DNA of 64,000 bases. Origin: CAVVJA01 sp963779485 (GTDB lineage Bacteria; Actinomycetota; Actinomycetes; Mycobacteriales; Jatrophihabitantaceae). The notes beneath the pieces are model-generated. The model worked only from the letters and a program-made list of their open reading frames with translations. It made no database searches and was not told the origin of the DNA. Below are positions 44,245 to 53,372 of the stretch, piece by piece. Position 1 is the first letter of the stretch, and every line of letters starts with the position of its first letter. Both the position numbers and the translations under genes were made by a program. The DNA is taken from NCBI GenBank assembly GCA_963779485.1, contig CAVZYJ010000013.1:1-64000 (forward strand), in the 5' to 3' direction.

Positions 44245-44697
44245 ATGAACGTGAACCTCGAAGTGGTCAGCATCCCGGTGTCCGATGTCGACAGGGCGCT
44301 GGAGTTCTACCGCGACCGGCTGGGTTGGCGCGTCGATGCCGACATCAAGGGCGGCGGCGACGTCCGCGTCGTGCAGATAACACCGACCGGCGAGGGCCAT
44401 ACGTCGATCGCCTTCGGATCAGGCATCCCGATGGCCCCGCCTGGGTCGATGCGGCATTTGGAGCTGGTGACGTCGGACATCGTGGCCACTCGCGAGGAGC
44501 TGGCCGAGCGTGGCGTCAACGTGACCGAGGTCTACCACGGCCCGGGCAGCCCGTTCTTCCCGAAGGCGCGAATTCCCGGCCCCGACCCGGACCGCGCGAG
44601 CTACAACTCGTATGCCTCATTCGAAGATCCGGACGGGAACGGCTGGACCCTCCAGGAGATCACCTCGCGCCTGCCGGGCCGTGAGCCTGCCACGTGA
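44245..44697 (+). CDS. VOC-family (glyoxalase-fold) protein
   Basis: A 150-residue protein with two beta-alpha-beta-beta-beta modules: VVSIPVSDVDRALEFYRDRL at the start and a second module ending in ASFEDPDGNGWTLQEIT, where the final Glu is the usual metal ligand. Such proteins act as dioxygenases, isomerases or resistance proteins; small actinobacterial ones are mostly unassigned. ATG 44245 follows AAGGAG and begins MNVNLEVV. Confidence 0.82.
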   Translation: MNVNLEVVSIPVSDVDRALEFYRDRLGWRVDADIKGGGDVRVVQITPTGEGHTSIAFGSGIPMAPPGSMRHLELVTSDIVATREELAERGVNVTEVYHGPGSPFFPKARIPGPDPDRASYNSYASFEDPDGNGWTLQEITSRLPGREPAT

Positions 44698-44798
44698 CGT
44701 GGGCAGGGCGACGACCGCCATGGCGACAGTCGCCCACGATCGGGCGAAACTCACCGGCACGGCGGCTCGAGCATCACGAGCGCAGGGCCGCGCAGCGG

Positions 44799-45644
44799 TC
44801 AGCTTGTCCTGTGTATGGCCTCGTCGATGATGGCGACCACCGCGTTGGGACGGGTGATCAGTGACAGGTGCCCTGCCTTCACGAAGGAGATGTGCGCCCC
44901 GGCGCGGGTTGACATCTGCTCTTGAAGCGCCGGCGGCACAGCGTGATCCTCGGTTCCGATCAACGACCACGCCGGAATCTTCGCCCACGCCGGCGGGCCG
45001 GACGGTTCGCTCAGCTGGGCTAGGGCGGCCGGACGCTGTACTGCTGCAAGCACAGCAGCCTGGTTCGGCGGCACACCGTTGGCGAAGCATTCGTTGAAGC
45101 CGGTGTACGGCGGATTCGGGGCTATGCGCAGGTAGAGGTCGACGCCGCCGCTGAACGGAACGGCGTTGAACGCCGTGGCTGGGTCGAGGCAGGACTCGGG
45201 TGACGACAGGTCGGCGAGCGTCTGGTTGACGTCCGGAACGAACGCGTCGATGTAAACGAGTGCCTTCACGTTGGGATTGCCGGTTGCCGCGTTCGTGATG
45301 ACGAAGCCGCCGTACGAGTGGCCGACCAGGATAATCGGGCCCGGGATCGTCTGCAGGTAGCTGGCCAGGTAGGGAGCGTCTTCCGTCGGCCCGCGGAGCG
45401 GGTTCGGCGGCGCGACCACCCGGTAGCCCTGGCGCTGCAGTCGCGAGATCACCGCACTCCATGACGACCCGTCCGCCCAGTCGCCGTGGACGAGCACGAT
45501 CGTGGGCTTGGGACCGCTCCCGTTCGAACCGTGCGCGGCTGCAGATCCGGTGATGCTCAACGGGATGACGAGCGCGACCACGGCGAACACGGCCGCGAAC
45601 AGCCGGGACCGGCGGTGTCGACGCTTCGTGTCCGGTGTAGTCAT
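44799..45644 (-). CDS. secreted alpha/beta hydrolase
   Basis: A 281-residue exported hydrolase. Residues 8-38 form a signal peptide (RLFAAVFAVVALVIPLSIT, AAAHG). The oxyanion segment is IVLVHGDWADGSSWSAVI, the nucleophile elbow LVGHSYGGFVI, and the catalytic His is in FVKAGHLSLITRPN. It resembles the MhpC/esterase group with the HGDWADGSSW loop typical of small actinobacterial hydrolases that act on esters or lactones. It converges with the VOC gene. No ribosome problem seen. Confidence 0.83.
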   Translation of the reverse strand: MTTPDTKRRHRRSRLFAAVFAVVALVIPLSITGSAAAHGSNGSGPKPTIVLVHGDWADGSSWSAVISRLQRQGYRVVAPPNPLRGPTEDAPYLASYLQTIPGPIILVGHSYGGFVITNAATGNPNVKALVYIDAFVPDVNQTLADLSSPESCLDPATAFNAVPFSGGVDLYLRIAPNPPYTGFNECFANGVPPNQAAVLAAVQRPAALAQLSEPSGPPAWAKIPAWSLIGTEDHAVPPALQEQMSTRAGAHISFVKAGHLSLITRPNAVVAIIDEAIHRTS

Positions 45645-45884
45645 AGCGATCCTCTCTCCGTGGATTTCCTGACATCGATAGCGAGCCGACCAAGCGGTAG
45701 AGCGTCAGAGCGCCGAGGCCAGTATCCACTCAGCCATATCCGCACAGGGGTGACTCAGACGATGCCGGCACGGTTTACTGTCCGTCCCGCCTGAAATGCA
45801 ACCCCGACGGTGGCGTGATCGGCGCTCCCTGACCCCGCCGGTATCCCTACACGACGCCCACTATTCGTGACCTCCTTCACCAAT

Positions 45885-47846
45885 TCACGTAATCGCGGCG
45901 ATGCGTTGCCGTTCGGCGGTGATCGCTGCGGTGAGGGTGTCGATGTCGTAGGCGCCGTAGTGGCGTTGCCCGTTGATGAAGAAGGTGGGGGTGCCAGAGA
46001 CTCCGCTGAGATCCGCGGATTCGACATCCTGCGCAATGCGCGTCGTGTGCGCACCGCGGTCGAGGTCATCGCCCAGGCGGCCGGCGTCGAGATCCAGCTG
46101 CTCGGCATAGCGGAGAAGGTCGACGCGAGCGAGGGCGTCTTGATGTTGCAGGAGCAGGTCGTGCATGGGCCAGAAGGCGCCTTGGGCGGCGGCGGCTTCG
46201 GCGGCCTCGGCGGCTAGCTGCGCCCGGGGGTGCACGTCGGTGAGCGGCAGGTTCCGCCAAACGTAGCGGATGGTCGTGTCGGTAAGGAGTTCGCGGACGA
46301 CTGGTTCGGCTTGCCCACAGTACGGGCATTCGAAGTCGCCGAACTCGATCACGGTTATCGCCGCGACACGCGGGCCTCGGACGCGATCGCGGTCCGGGTC
46401 GACGGCGGGGATGAGGTCCTGGATGAGTTGCGGATCGCCGAGCAAAGCCCGCGCTCGTCGTTGCTCTGGCAGGAATGTCGTGATCCGTAGGACGGCCCAG
46501 GTGACCAGTGCCGCGAGCGCCGCCGCGGACAGCGCGCCAAGCTTGGCCTCGTCCAGTTCCGGTCCGGCGAAGGCGCGGTCGGCGATGAGCAGGGCGACGG
46601 TGAAACCGATTCCGGCAATCGTGCCGCTGGCGATCACGGCGGCATCTCCGATGGGCGGCCGGATCCGTCCACGACTGAACCGTGTCACGGCCCAGGAGCT
46701 GCTGACCACGGCGAGCGGTTTGCCAACCACATAGCCGATGAGCACACCCAGGGTGACCGGGGCCGTGTACGCGTGGCTAAGGAAGTCGGCGTTCAGCACG
46801 ATTCCGGCATTAGCCAGCGCAAACACCGGGACGATCAGGTAGCTGGTCCACGGGTGGAAGACGGTCTGTAGCCGCGCGTTCGGCGACAGCGTGGAGCTGA
46901 GGCCGACTCGGGCCGACTTGGCCAGTTCGGGCGTCGGCTGCTCGCGGAACTGCCGCACCAGTCCGGTCGCCACTTGCAACTCGTCCCGGGCCGGCGTGTA
47001 GGCAGGCGCGGCCAGCCCGATGGCGAGGCCGGCGACGATGGGGTCGACGCCGCTCGTGCGTAGCGCCCCCCACATGAGGATGCCGAGCCCGACGAAGACC
47101 ATCCGGCGTTCCAGCCGTAGTCGCACGGCGAGCAACAGCAACGCGAACGCGGCTGCGGCCACCACGAGCGGGGTCACGGTGACCCGATCGCTGTACGCGA
47201 CGGCAATCACCACCAACGCGGCCAGATCGTCGACCACGAACACAGTGAGGACGAACACACGCATCCGGTCGGGGATATCCCGGCCGAGCACGGCGAGCAC
47301 ACCGAGCGCGAGCGCCGTGTCGGTGGACATGGCCACCCCCCAGCCATGCACGCTCAGACGCCCCTGATTGATCAACAGGTAGATCCCGATCGGAATGATC
47401 ATGCCAGCCACACCTGCCACGATCGGCAGCACGAATCGGCGGCGTTCCCGCAGATCACCCAGGTCGAACTCTCGACGGGTCTCCAATCCGACGACGAGGA
47501 AGAACAGGGTCATCAGCCCGCTGTTCACCCACGTCCGCAGATCCTGGGTGATCCCGTGCCGGCCCAGGGCGATCGAGAAGTTCGTTCGCCACACCATCTC
47601 GTAGGACGAGTCGTCGATGTTCGCCCACACCAAGGCGGTCGCGACGCCGGCAACCAGGACGATCGCGCTGCCAGATTCAGTCTGCACAAAGGCCCGCAAC
47701 GGTGCCGACCGGTGCCGAGCCCATGCCGTTCGACCCCGCCACCGGCTCATTCCAGCACGCGGATGAGCCCGCTCAGGGCCTGAGGCGGCGACAGACTCGT
47801 CACCCGGCTCCGGCGACGCGCGATGGCCCGCCGGGGTTTCGCTCAT
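45885..47846 (-). CDS. NhaA Na+/H+ antiporter fused to a DsbA-like thioredoxin domain
   Basis: One 653-residue protein. Residues 50-430 are an NhaA antiporter: GSAIVLVAGVATALVWANI, FFLVVGLETRREFDLGDL, GWGVAMSTDTALALGVLAVL (the Asp pair region), VFVVDDLAALVVIAVAYSD and GTIAGIGFTVALLIADRAF. Residues 455-650 are a thioredoxin-fold domain with the active site FECPYCGQAE and cis-Pro region VSGTPTFFING, as in DsbA/DSBA-like oxidoreductases. The fusion is known in actinobacteria and exports protons against Na+ while the redox domain presumably senses or modifies partners; the link is inferred. ATG 47846 fits the known N-terminus. Confidence 0.9.
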   Translation of the reverse strand: MSETPAGHRASPEPGDESVAASGPERAHPRAGMSRWRGRTAWARHRSAPLRAFVQTESGSAIVLVAGVATALVWANIDDSSYEMVWRTNFSIALGRHGITQDLRTWVNSGLMTLFFLVVGLETRREFDLGDLRERRRFVLPIVAGVAGMIIPIGIYLLINQGRLSVHGWGVAMSTDTALALGVLAVLGRDIPDRMRVFVLTVFVVDDLAALVVIAVAYSDRVTVTPLVVAAAAFALLLLAVRLRLERRMVFVGLGILMWGALRTSGVDPIVAGLAIGLAAPAYTPARDELQVATGLVRQFREQPTPELAKSARVGLSSTLSPNARLQTVFHPWTSYLIVPVFALANAGIVLNADFLSHAYTAPVTLGVLIGYVVGKPLAVVSSSWAVTRFSRGRIRPPIGDAAVIASGTIAGIGFTVALLIADRAFAGPELDEAKLGALSAAALAALVTWAVLRITTFLPEQRRARALLGDPQLIQDLIPAVDPDRDRVRGPRVAAITVIEFGDFECPYCGQAEPVVRELLTDTTIRYVWRNLPLTDVHPRAQLAAEAAEAAAAQGAFWPMHDLLLQHQDALARVDLLRYAEQLDLDAGRLGDDLDRGAHTTRIAQDVESADLSGVSGTPTFFINGQRHYGAYDIDTLTAAITAERQRIAAIT

Positions 47847-48254
47847 CCCTGCACCCCTATCCACCAGAATCCACAGATGACGGAGATCGCCGACGCCAGA
47901 TGATCCTTCCGGCAGAGGTAGCTGGCGAAGGCTCGATTTGCGCTCGGTGTGTCGCTGGACCGGCTCGGCCGTGCGCCGCTGCGTTTGCTTATCGTCGCAG
48001 GCGCAGCAGGACAGCGTCGACAGACGCGGTCGTCCAAGATCGGCGTCACTCGAGTGCCGAGAGCCGTCGACTGGACGCCGACTTGGGTAGGAGCCTTCCG
48101 CAGCAGGTCGAGACGCCTCCCCGCGTTCAAGCGATCGCCGACGCACCAGATCGCCTCGGCAGGAGCGCGGAAATCCGTTCCGGCATAGTGAGCTCCGTCT
48201 CCAAGCTCGTCGCTGTTTGCGTGGCGTTCATTGGCGGCTCCTACCGTCGGCCAC
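47847..48254 (+). other. non-coding gap of 408 bases
   Basis: Lies between the antiporter start and the phosphatase remnant. The minus-strand extension of the antiporter frame here is Arg/Ser-rich without family likeness. No promoter can be placed with confidence. Confidence 0.35.
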
Positions 48255-48802
48255 GTGGACGCACCACTGTGGCTTGACCTTGAAGGTGCCGACAACGTCC
48301 GTGACGTCGGAGGCCTACCCACACTCGACGGGCGGCAGGTGCAGCCGGGTCGGCTGGTGCGTTCCGACAGCCTGCAGGAGCTTACTGATGCCGACGTCCG
48401 GCACTTGGTCGGCGATCTGCGGGTGCGGGCGGTAGCTGACTTGCGCACAGACAAGGAGGTGCGGGAGGACGGGCCGGGCCAGCTGGCCCGCGAATCATCG
48501 TCGCCGACTACGCGCGCAGCGCCGATCGCATCGACGCCGTCCTAACGCGGCTGAGCAAGCGGCCCGCTTACGCTGAAGAGCTCGCGGGCACCGATCCGGA
48601 CCGCCACAAGCCACACGCCGCGACGATGGAGAAGGTGCTGGCGGCAATCGACGAAATCCACGGCGGAGCCGGGACGTGGCTGCGGGCCAACGGCTGGACG
48701 GATCGTGACGCCGCCTCCCTGCGCCACAAGCTGCTCGACGTCCAACCAGAGCATGCAAATTTGCGGGACGTCGACGGCGGCGTCATGGCCGCACGCAACT
48801 GA
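48255..48802 (+). pseudogene. protein tyrosine phosphatase with catalytic loop deleted
   Basis: The first 75 codons encode the start of a PtpB-like phosphatase (DLEGADNVRDVGGLPTLDGR, RLVRSDSLQELTDADV, VRAVADLRTDKEV). At about 48480 the frame shifts, and the following frame is the normal C-terminus (IVADYARSADRIDAVLTRL, ATMEKVLAAIDEIHGGAGTW, SLRHKLLDV) to a TGA at 48800. The central block with the catalytic HCxxGKDRTG loop is missing altogether. So an internal deletion that also changed frame removed the active site. It is inactive. Confidence 0.7.
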
Positions 48803-48910
48803 CAACTCCGGCAGGCCCGTGCGTCGGCCCAGCCATCCGGGGCGCGGCGAAGCCCCGCCTACCATGGAGCCGGAAATGCAAGCCATTACGAGTCGGGGAG
48901 GAATGAATAC

Positions 48911-49292
48911 ATGGTGGCGTGGAACCACGTGACGCGTACGGATGTGTTGCGCGCGATAAAGGAATACGACCGGCTCGGGCCGGAGGCATTCTTCTCTGAG
49001 CATGGTTTCGCCCCTACCACGACCTACGATCTGGTCTGGGAGGAGCGCCGCTACCCGCCGAAGGCTGTGCTCGGCACAGCGTATGAGTTCGCCACTGGCC
49101 AGCGGCTTGCCTCCGGAGACTTCGAGGGCGGCAAGGCCGGCGCCGTCGCTGTGCTCGGAAAGCACCTGGAGCTATCTCAACATCACCGCGCTCGGTCGCC
49201 AGGAGGCGTGGGAGGACTCGCCGGACGGCTATCCCCAGACCCCGCCATACCAGTGGTGGAACTACCACAACGCATACCGGCCCGGCGCCTAA
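48911..49292 (+). pseudogene. ScoMcrA-like N-terminal head-domain protein, frameshifted
   Basis: From ATG 48911 (ribosome site GGGGAGG about ten bases upstream) the frame gives VTRTDVLRAIKEYDRLGPEA then a YDLVWEERRYPPKAVLGTAY segment and ATGQRLASGDFEGGKA, matching the N-terminal head domain of the type IV restriction enzyme ScoMcrA and related small proteins. Near 49167 the likely coding frame moves to LNITALGRQEAWEDSPDGY and QTPPYQWWNYHNAYRPGA with a TAA at 49290. The original frame continues as Arg/Ala-rich nonsense to 49615. No HNH nuclease motif is present. A broken defence-type protein is the best reading. Confidence 0.5.
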
Positions 49293-49530
49293 TCGCACAC
49301 CTCGCAGGCGTGCCGGCTGAGAAGCCGCTGCGAGCCGTGGTGAGCGGAACCAGCCGCGCAAGGCCGAGTACTTTGGAACCCTTGCCAAGCTGTCGTCCGG
49401 AGGACTCGGGCCGAGCGATCGCCGTGGCCGCCTGCTTACGTTCGATCGACCTCACTGAAGTACCCCACCCGGGGCTGTCGGTCGCAACCGATCTGAGGCA
49501 GGGGTTGGCGTCCTGTGCAAACATCGCATC

Positions 49531-50307
49531 ATGGCTGCTGATCGCACCGCTGCAGCGGACCAGGCGGCGGGCCCAGACGACTTGTCCCCGGCCGGCGTCG
49601 CGCGCCGCGTCATGAACGCGGTCATCTATTTGGGTGCCGCCTTCGGCCATGAGCAGCAGTTTGTCGACACCGCTCACCGTCTGGGGCTGGATGAGCGAGC
49701 CCTTTACTTCGGGGCTCGCGCCGGGGTGCTCGGCGCAGTTGATGCAGACGTAGTATCCGCCGTGTGCGGATTCTTCGCCCCCGCACATGTCCGCTGCGCC
49801 TGGCGGTCGGCGTTGGCGAGCGGGCCCCTCGGTCGTTTGGTCGCCGAGGACGTAGCCATGAGCATGGCGTGGGCTCGACGCCACCTGAGCACCACGCACG
49901 CGCCCCGCGTAGCGGAGCTGCTCGACCAGGTCGTAGATCATGCCGACGCCAGCGGGAAGCCACTCTTCGCGGCGTGGCGGGCGCTGCCCACCCCGGCAGA
50001 TGACCCTGCCGCCCGTGTCGGGCTGGCACTCTTGCGGCTACGCGAGCATCGCGGTGCATCGCACCTGATAGCCGTCACCGCCGCCGGGTTGTCACCCCTC
50101 GAAGCCATCCTAGCTGGGCACGGACCCGAGAAGGCTCGGATGAATGGCTGGAGGGAGCCTTTCCCGTCAATCGAGCACGGAGGCGACCGCATGGCGGTCG
50201 TAGAACGTCGCACCAACGTGCTTGCCGGCGCCGCGTACGCCCACCTGACCAGCGCCGAACGCGCCGAGCTCGTCGAGCTGCTCGACTCGCTGCACCCTGC
50301 CACGTGA
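49531..50307 (+). CDS. SCO6745-family protein
   Basis: A 258-residue protein of the actinobacterial SCO6745 group: ARRVMNAVIYLGAAFG-like start with a paired aromatic helix, LGLDERALYFGARAGVLGAV, FFAPAHVRCAWRSAL, ALPTPADDPAARVGLALLRLRE, HLIAVTAAGLSPLEAILAG. Members are helical, related to the helix-turn-helix half of some mycothiol-type proteins, and have no assigned role. ATG 49531 is plausible. It follows the head-domain pseudogene by 240 bases. Confidence 0.75.
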   Translation: MAADRTAAADQAAGPDDLSPAGVARRVMNAVIYLGAAFGHEQQFVDTAHRLGLDERALYFGARAGVLGAVDADVVSAVCGFFAPAHVRCAWRSALASGPLGRLVAEDVAMSMAWARRHLSTTHAPRVAELLDQVVDHADASGKPLFAAWRALPTPADDPAARVGLALLRLREHRGASHLIAVTAAGLSPLEAILAGHGPEKARMNGWREPFPSIEHGGDRMAVVERRTNVLAGAAYAHLTSAERAELVELLDSLHPAT

Positions 50308-50435
50308 ACATCTCACCGACCAAGGGCCTCGCGAAACGCTGGGGTGACCTCAGCTCTACCGTCCGCTGCGACGCAGACCAGATCCTCGACAGCATCGCCC
50401 GATACTGCACCCGAATTAACGACTCACGACACTAG
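50304..50435 (+). CDS. possible 43-residue coupled ORF or protein remnant
   Basis: The GTG at 50304 overlaps the preceding stop (GTGA) and gives ISPTKGLAKRWGDLSSTV then ADQILDSIARYCTRINDS and a TAG at 50433. It is natural-looking and helical. It could be a real coupled small protein, or the C-terminal remnant of a lost gene beside the decayed transposase. I do not recognise it. Confidence 0.3.
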   Translation: MNISPTKGLAKRWGDLSSTVRCDADQILDSIARYCTRINDSRH

Positions 50436-50441
50436 CGAGCG

Positions 50442-51223
50442 GTGACCGGCTGCCCGGACTGCGGTGTCGTCGCGCGGCTGCATGATCGTCGCCGTACGGA
50501 TGTGCGGGAGCTACCGGCCCGCGGTCGGTCGGTGACCTTGGTGTGGATCAAGCAGCCCCTGTCGCCGGCCAGTACGGGTGTGTTGGGTTTCCGCCCGCAA
50601 CGACGCCTGGCGCAAGCAGGTCAGAGTAGCCGCGCTGGATCCGTTTCGCGGCTACGCCACGGCGCTGTCCACGTCACTGTCGCACGCGGTGCGGGTAGTG
50701 GACGCGTTCCATGTGACCAGGCTCGGGTTCGCCGCCGTCGACGACGTGCGCCGCCGGGTGCAGCGGGACTCGACCGGGCACCCGCGGCCGCAAACGCGAA
50801 CCGCTGTATCGGATTCGTCGGTTGCTGCGCCGCCGCGCTGACCGCCTGTCCGAACGGGCCTGGCAGCGGCTACTGATCGGCCTCGAGCTCGGCGACGTCG
50901 ACCATCAGATCGGCCGAACCTGGATCGCCGCCCAAGACCTGTGCCGCCTCTACCAATGCCGGAGCCGCTACGCCGCCGAACAGCACCTACACCGCTGGCT
51001 CGTCCACTGCGCCGACTCCACCATCCCCGAACTGCACCGGCTCGCCCGCACCCTCGACACCTGGCGCGGCGAACTGCTCGCCTACTTCGACACCGATGGC
51101 CTGTCCGAACGGACCCACCGAAGCCGTCAACGCCCTCATCAAAAGACCAAGCGTGTCGGCCACGGCTACCGCAACTTCAACAACTATCGCTTGCGCCTAC
51201 TGCTGCATTGCGGCGTCGACTGA
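50442..51223 (+). pseudogene. degenerate ISL3-family transposase
   Basis: The start keeps the ISL3 zinc-ribbon (GCPDCGVVARLHDRRRTDV and ELPARGRSV). A central block, including the first part of the DDE domain, is missing after about 50560. The later frames keep LDPFRGYATALSTSLSHAVR and VDAFHVTRLGFAAVDDVRRR, then shift to IPELHRLARTLDTWRGELLA and KKTKRVGHGYRNFNNYRLR-type ending, with at least two frameshifts. Terminal inverted repeats could not be identified. It is not functional and marks old IS activity in a region rich in deletions. Confidence 0.75.
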
Positions 51224-51431
51224 GACCTTTTCTTGCGGCTGCTGTCCGGGCTGCGCCTGATCTGACCGCAGTGTTCGTCCTATCCCCCCGGCCGGGTCGC
51301 CGAAGCGAGAGGGACCGCCGCGAGCGAATCATCCGGGATCCGTCCGTCTGAACGTGGATCCGGGAACTCGCCGGCGGCGGTCCGCGGCTTCTGTGTGGTG
51401 CTGCCAGACCGTCGTGTTGATCCCGGCGCGA

Positions 51432-51932
51432 CTATTTCAGGATTGCGTCAACCGTCTTTTTCAGTGCGGAGGGCTGCGCCGGCGAGCGCGGGGCATTCTC
51501 CTTGGCGATCAGCAGCTGCGCACCGATGTCGCTAAGCTGCTTGCGGCCGAGCCCGTCACGCACCTTGGGGAACCAGTCGGTCTCCTCCTCATCGATGTGA
51601 TGGGTGACGTTCTCGATGAGGACGGTCGCTTTCGCATCGAAGCGCTCGGCATCCGCACTCATTGCACAGAGCTCCATGCACAGCAGGTCGGCGACATGAT
51701 GCTCCTCGTAGGACTCGAGGACATCGTCCTCGAGGTCCGGCAACAGCCGGCGCACCTCCGGGTACATCACCTCGTTCTCGATGTGGGTATGTACGGTCAG
51801 TAGCTCGATCATCTTCGCGACCAGATGACCCTTCTGCTTGGTCGCATTCTCTCCAGCGGACTGAAAGTCGCGGAAGACTTTCTTGATCTCCTGGTGGTCC
51901 TGTTTGAGTAGAACAATCGCATCAGTGGACAC
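51432..51932 (-). CDS. hemerythrin-domain protein
   Basis: A 166-residue helical protein with HHE-type ligands: LLKQDHQEIKKVFRDF, TVHTHIENEVMYPEVRRLL, YEEHHVADLLCMEL, and THHIDEEETDWFPKVRD, giving the usual seven-ligand set. It matches the small actinobacterial hemerythrins linked to oxidative stress and sigma-B-type regulons. GTG 51932 has GAAGGGG upstream; the open frame further upstream belongs to no gene. It opens the stress cluster that continues with IF2-like and CsbD genes on the same strand. Confidence 0.85.
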   Translation of the reverse strand: MSTDAIVLLKQDHQEIKKVFRDFQSAGENATKQKGHLVAKMIELLTVHTHIENEVMYPEVRRLLPDLEDDVLESYEEHHVADLLCMELCAMSADAERFDAKATVLIENVTHHIDEEETDWFPKVRDGLGRKQLSDIGAQLLIAKENAPRSPAQPSALKKTVDAILK

Positions 51933-51978
51933 AGCATCCCCTTCGTGGTGAGTAGTCCGTCGCTGGCGGCTAGCTGGT

Positions 51979-52636
51979 CTAGTTGTCGCGCTTGGTACGT
52001 GAGTTTCGTTTTGTCGCGGCGAGCTGGCCGAGCTTGTCAGCGTGTGTGCGGGCGGAGTTCGCGGCAGTTTTGGTGGCACGGGCCTGGTCGAGCTTGGCGT
52101 TGGCGGCGCGCCGGGTCTGCTGCAATTTCGCGTCGGTGACCGCGTCGGCCTTCTGGAGTCCTTGCTGGATGGCGCTGACTCGTTGTTTGGTCCGGGTGTC
52201 GGCTTGCTGCTTGGCGCTCTTGGCTTGCGCGCCCGCGCGCGTCGCTGCGTGTCGTGTTCCCCGGCGTTCGGTTTTGCTCAGCCTGGTCGAGCCCGTCCGC
52301 TAACCGTTGTTGCGCTTTCTCGCGTTTCGTTGCAGCGCTGCGCTGACCTGATTCAACCTCTTCAGCGGCCCGCTGACGGTACACGGCGGCATCGCGCTTG
52401 AGGGCGACCGCGCCGGCGAGTTTCGCGCTGCGGGCGATCCGGTCGCTCCCTCGTTCGGCGATTGCGACGTCGCCAAGCAGGCGCCCGGCCAGCCGATCGT
52501 AGGAGCCGAGCGCGCGGTCGAAGACCAACCTGGGCGCGGAGTCAGCCGGCAAGCGGTGCGCGACCTGCTCGTCGACAACCGCCAGCGGGACACGGTAAAG
52601 CTTGTAGGGGACTGCGAGCATTGTTCGAGTGTTCAT
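51979..52636 (-). pseudogene. IF2-like coiled-coil stress protein, single frameshift
   Basis: From ATG 52636 the frame encodes KLYRVPLAVVDEQVAHRLPA, DRALGSYDRLAGRLLGD and RQRAAEEVESGQRS, typical of the small actinobacterial 'IF2 family' coiled-coil proteins that follow CsbD-type genes. Near 52260 this frame turns to Arg/Ser/Gly nonsense, while the next frame continues as an Ala/Lys/Gln coiled coil (AKSAKQQADTRTKQRVSAI, LQQTRRAANAKLDQARATK) to a TAG at 51979. One base gained or lost explains it. The gene was therefore about 218 residues. ATG overlaps the CsbD stop. Sequencing error is possible. Confidence 0.65.
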
Positions 52637-53175
52637 GACCGTCCTCCGTTGGTGGCTTCGTTGCGCAGTCGCGCGGCCCGGTGTTCGGCGTCGGCGGCCC
52701 GGGCCTCGTGATCGTCGTGGCGCTGCGCGGCGCCACGTTCGGCGCTGAGCGCTTCGGCGTCGAGCCTGGCCGCGTCGGCCGCACTGGCGCGGGCGATCGC
52801 GTCGGCCTCGTGTTCGGCGTGGCCACGACCGGCCTGCTGCGGGCGTTGCGCCTGCGTTTCGGCGTCAGCCTTCGCCGCAGCTTCGGCGTCGATGATGGCC
52901 TGCTCACGTTGACCGGCGGCGGCGTGGGCCTGACGCTTGGCCTCGCTCAGGTCGTTGGTGCGCTCACGCAGCTCGTCGAGCGCCTGCCCGGCGCTTGCGT
53001 TCGCGACGGCCTCGCGGCTGTTCGCGTCCTTGCGCGCCTGTGCCGCTGCCTGTTGCAACTGACCCTCCGTCGCGAGCTCATCGTTTCCGCTCAGCGCACC
53101 GGCGACTTCTTTCGCCTTGCCGGCCATCGTGTCAAACAACCCCTTGCGGGCTTCTTCGGCCTTATCACTACTCAC
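52633..53175 (-). CDS. CsbD-family protein with long alanine-rich tail
   Basis: A 180-residue protein. Residues 1-60 are a CsbD-type domain (DTMAGKAKEVAGALSGNDEL, EGQLQQAAAQARKDANSRE), the rest a charged Ala/Glu/Arg coiled coil (RTNDLSEAKRQAHAAAGQRE and onward). CsbD proteins are general-stress proteins in bacteria. GTG 53175 has GGGAGAA upstream; the longer open frame is Pro/Cys-rich. It is translationally coupled to the IF2-like gene. Tail is longer than in minimal CsbD proteins (about 60 residues). Confidence 0.8.
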   Translation of the reverse strand: MSSDKAEEARKGLFDTMAGKAKEVAGALSGNDELATEGQLQQAAAQARKDANSREAVANASAGQALDELRERTNDLSEAKRQAHAAAGQREQAIIDAEAAAKADAETQAQRPQQAGRGHAEHEADAIARASAADAARLDAEALSAERGAAQRHDDHEARAADAEHRAARLRNEATNGGRS

Positions 53176-53372
53176 AAAGTTCTCCCTGGATTTGGATGTA
53201 CTGGTCCGGCCGACCAGAATCGCCGGACCGGGCGCGCCGCGCTCGAACCCTGCGGGTGCGCAGCGATGATGCACAGGCGGCGGAATTGGCGCCCGCGACG
53301 CAACCGTCGGGGTGCCCACGGCGTCGCAGCTCAACGCCGGCGGTGGCACCCCGGTCTGTTGCGCCCGGGGCG

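Noticed and set aside
51320..51360. Two GGATCC-centred motifs as possible terminal inverted repeats of the ISL3 copy
   Set aside because: They lie on one side only and no matching left end was found near 50300-50440.
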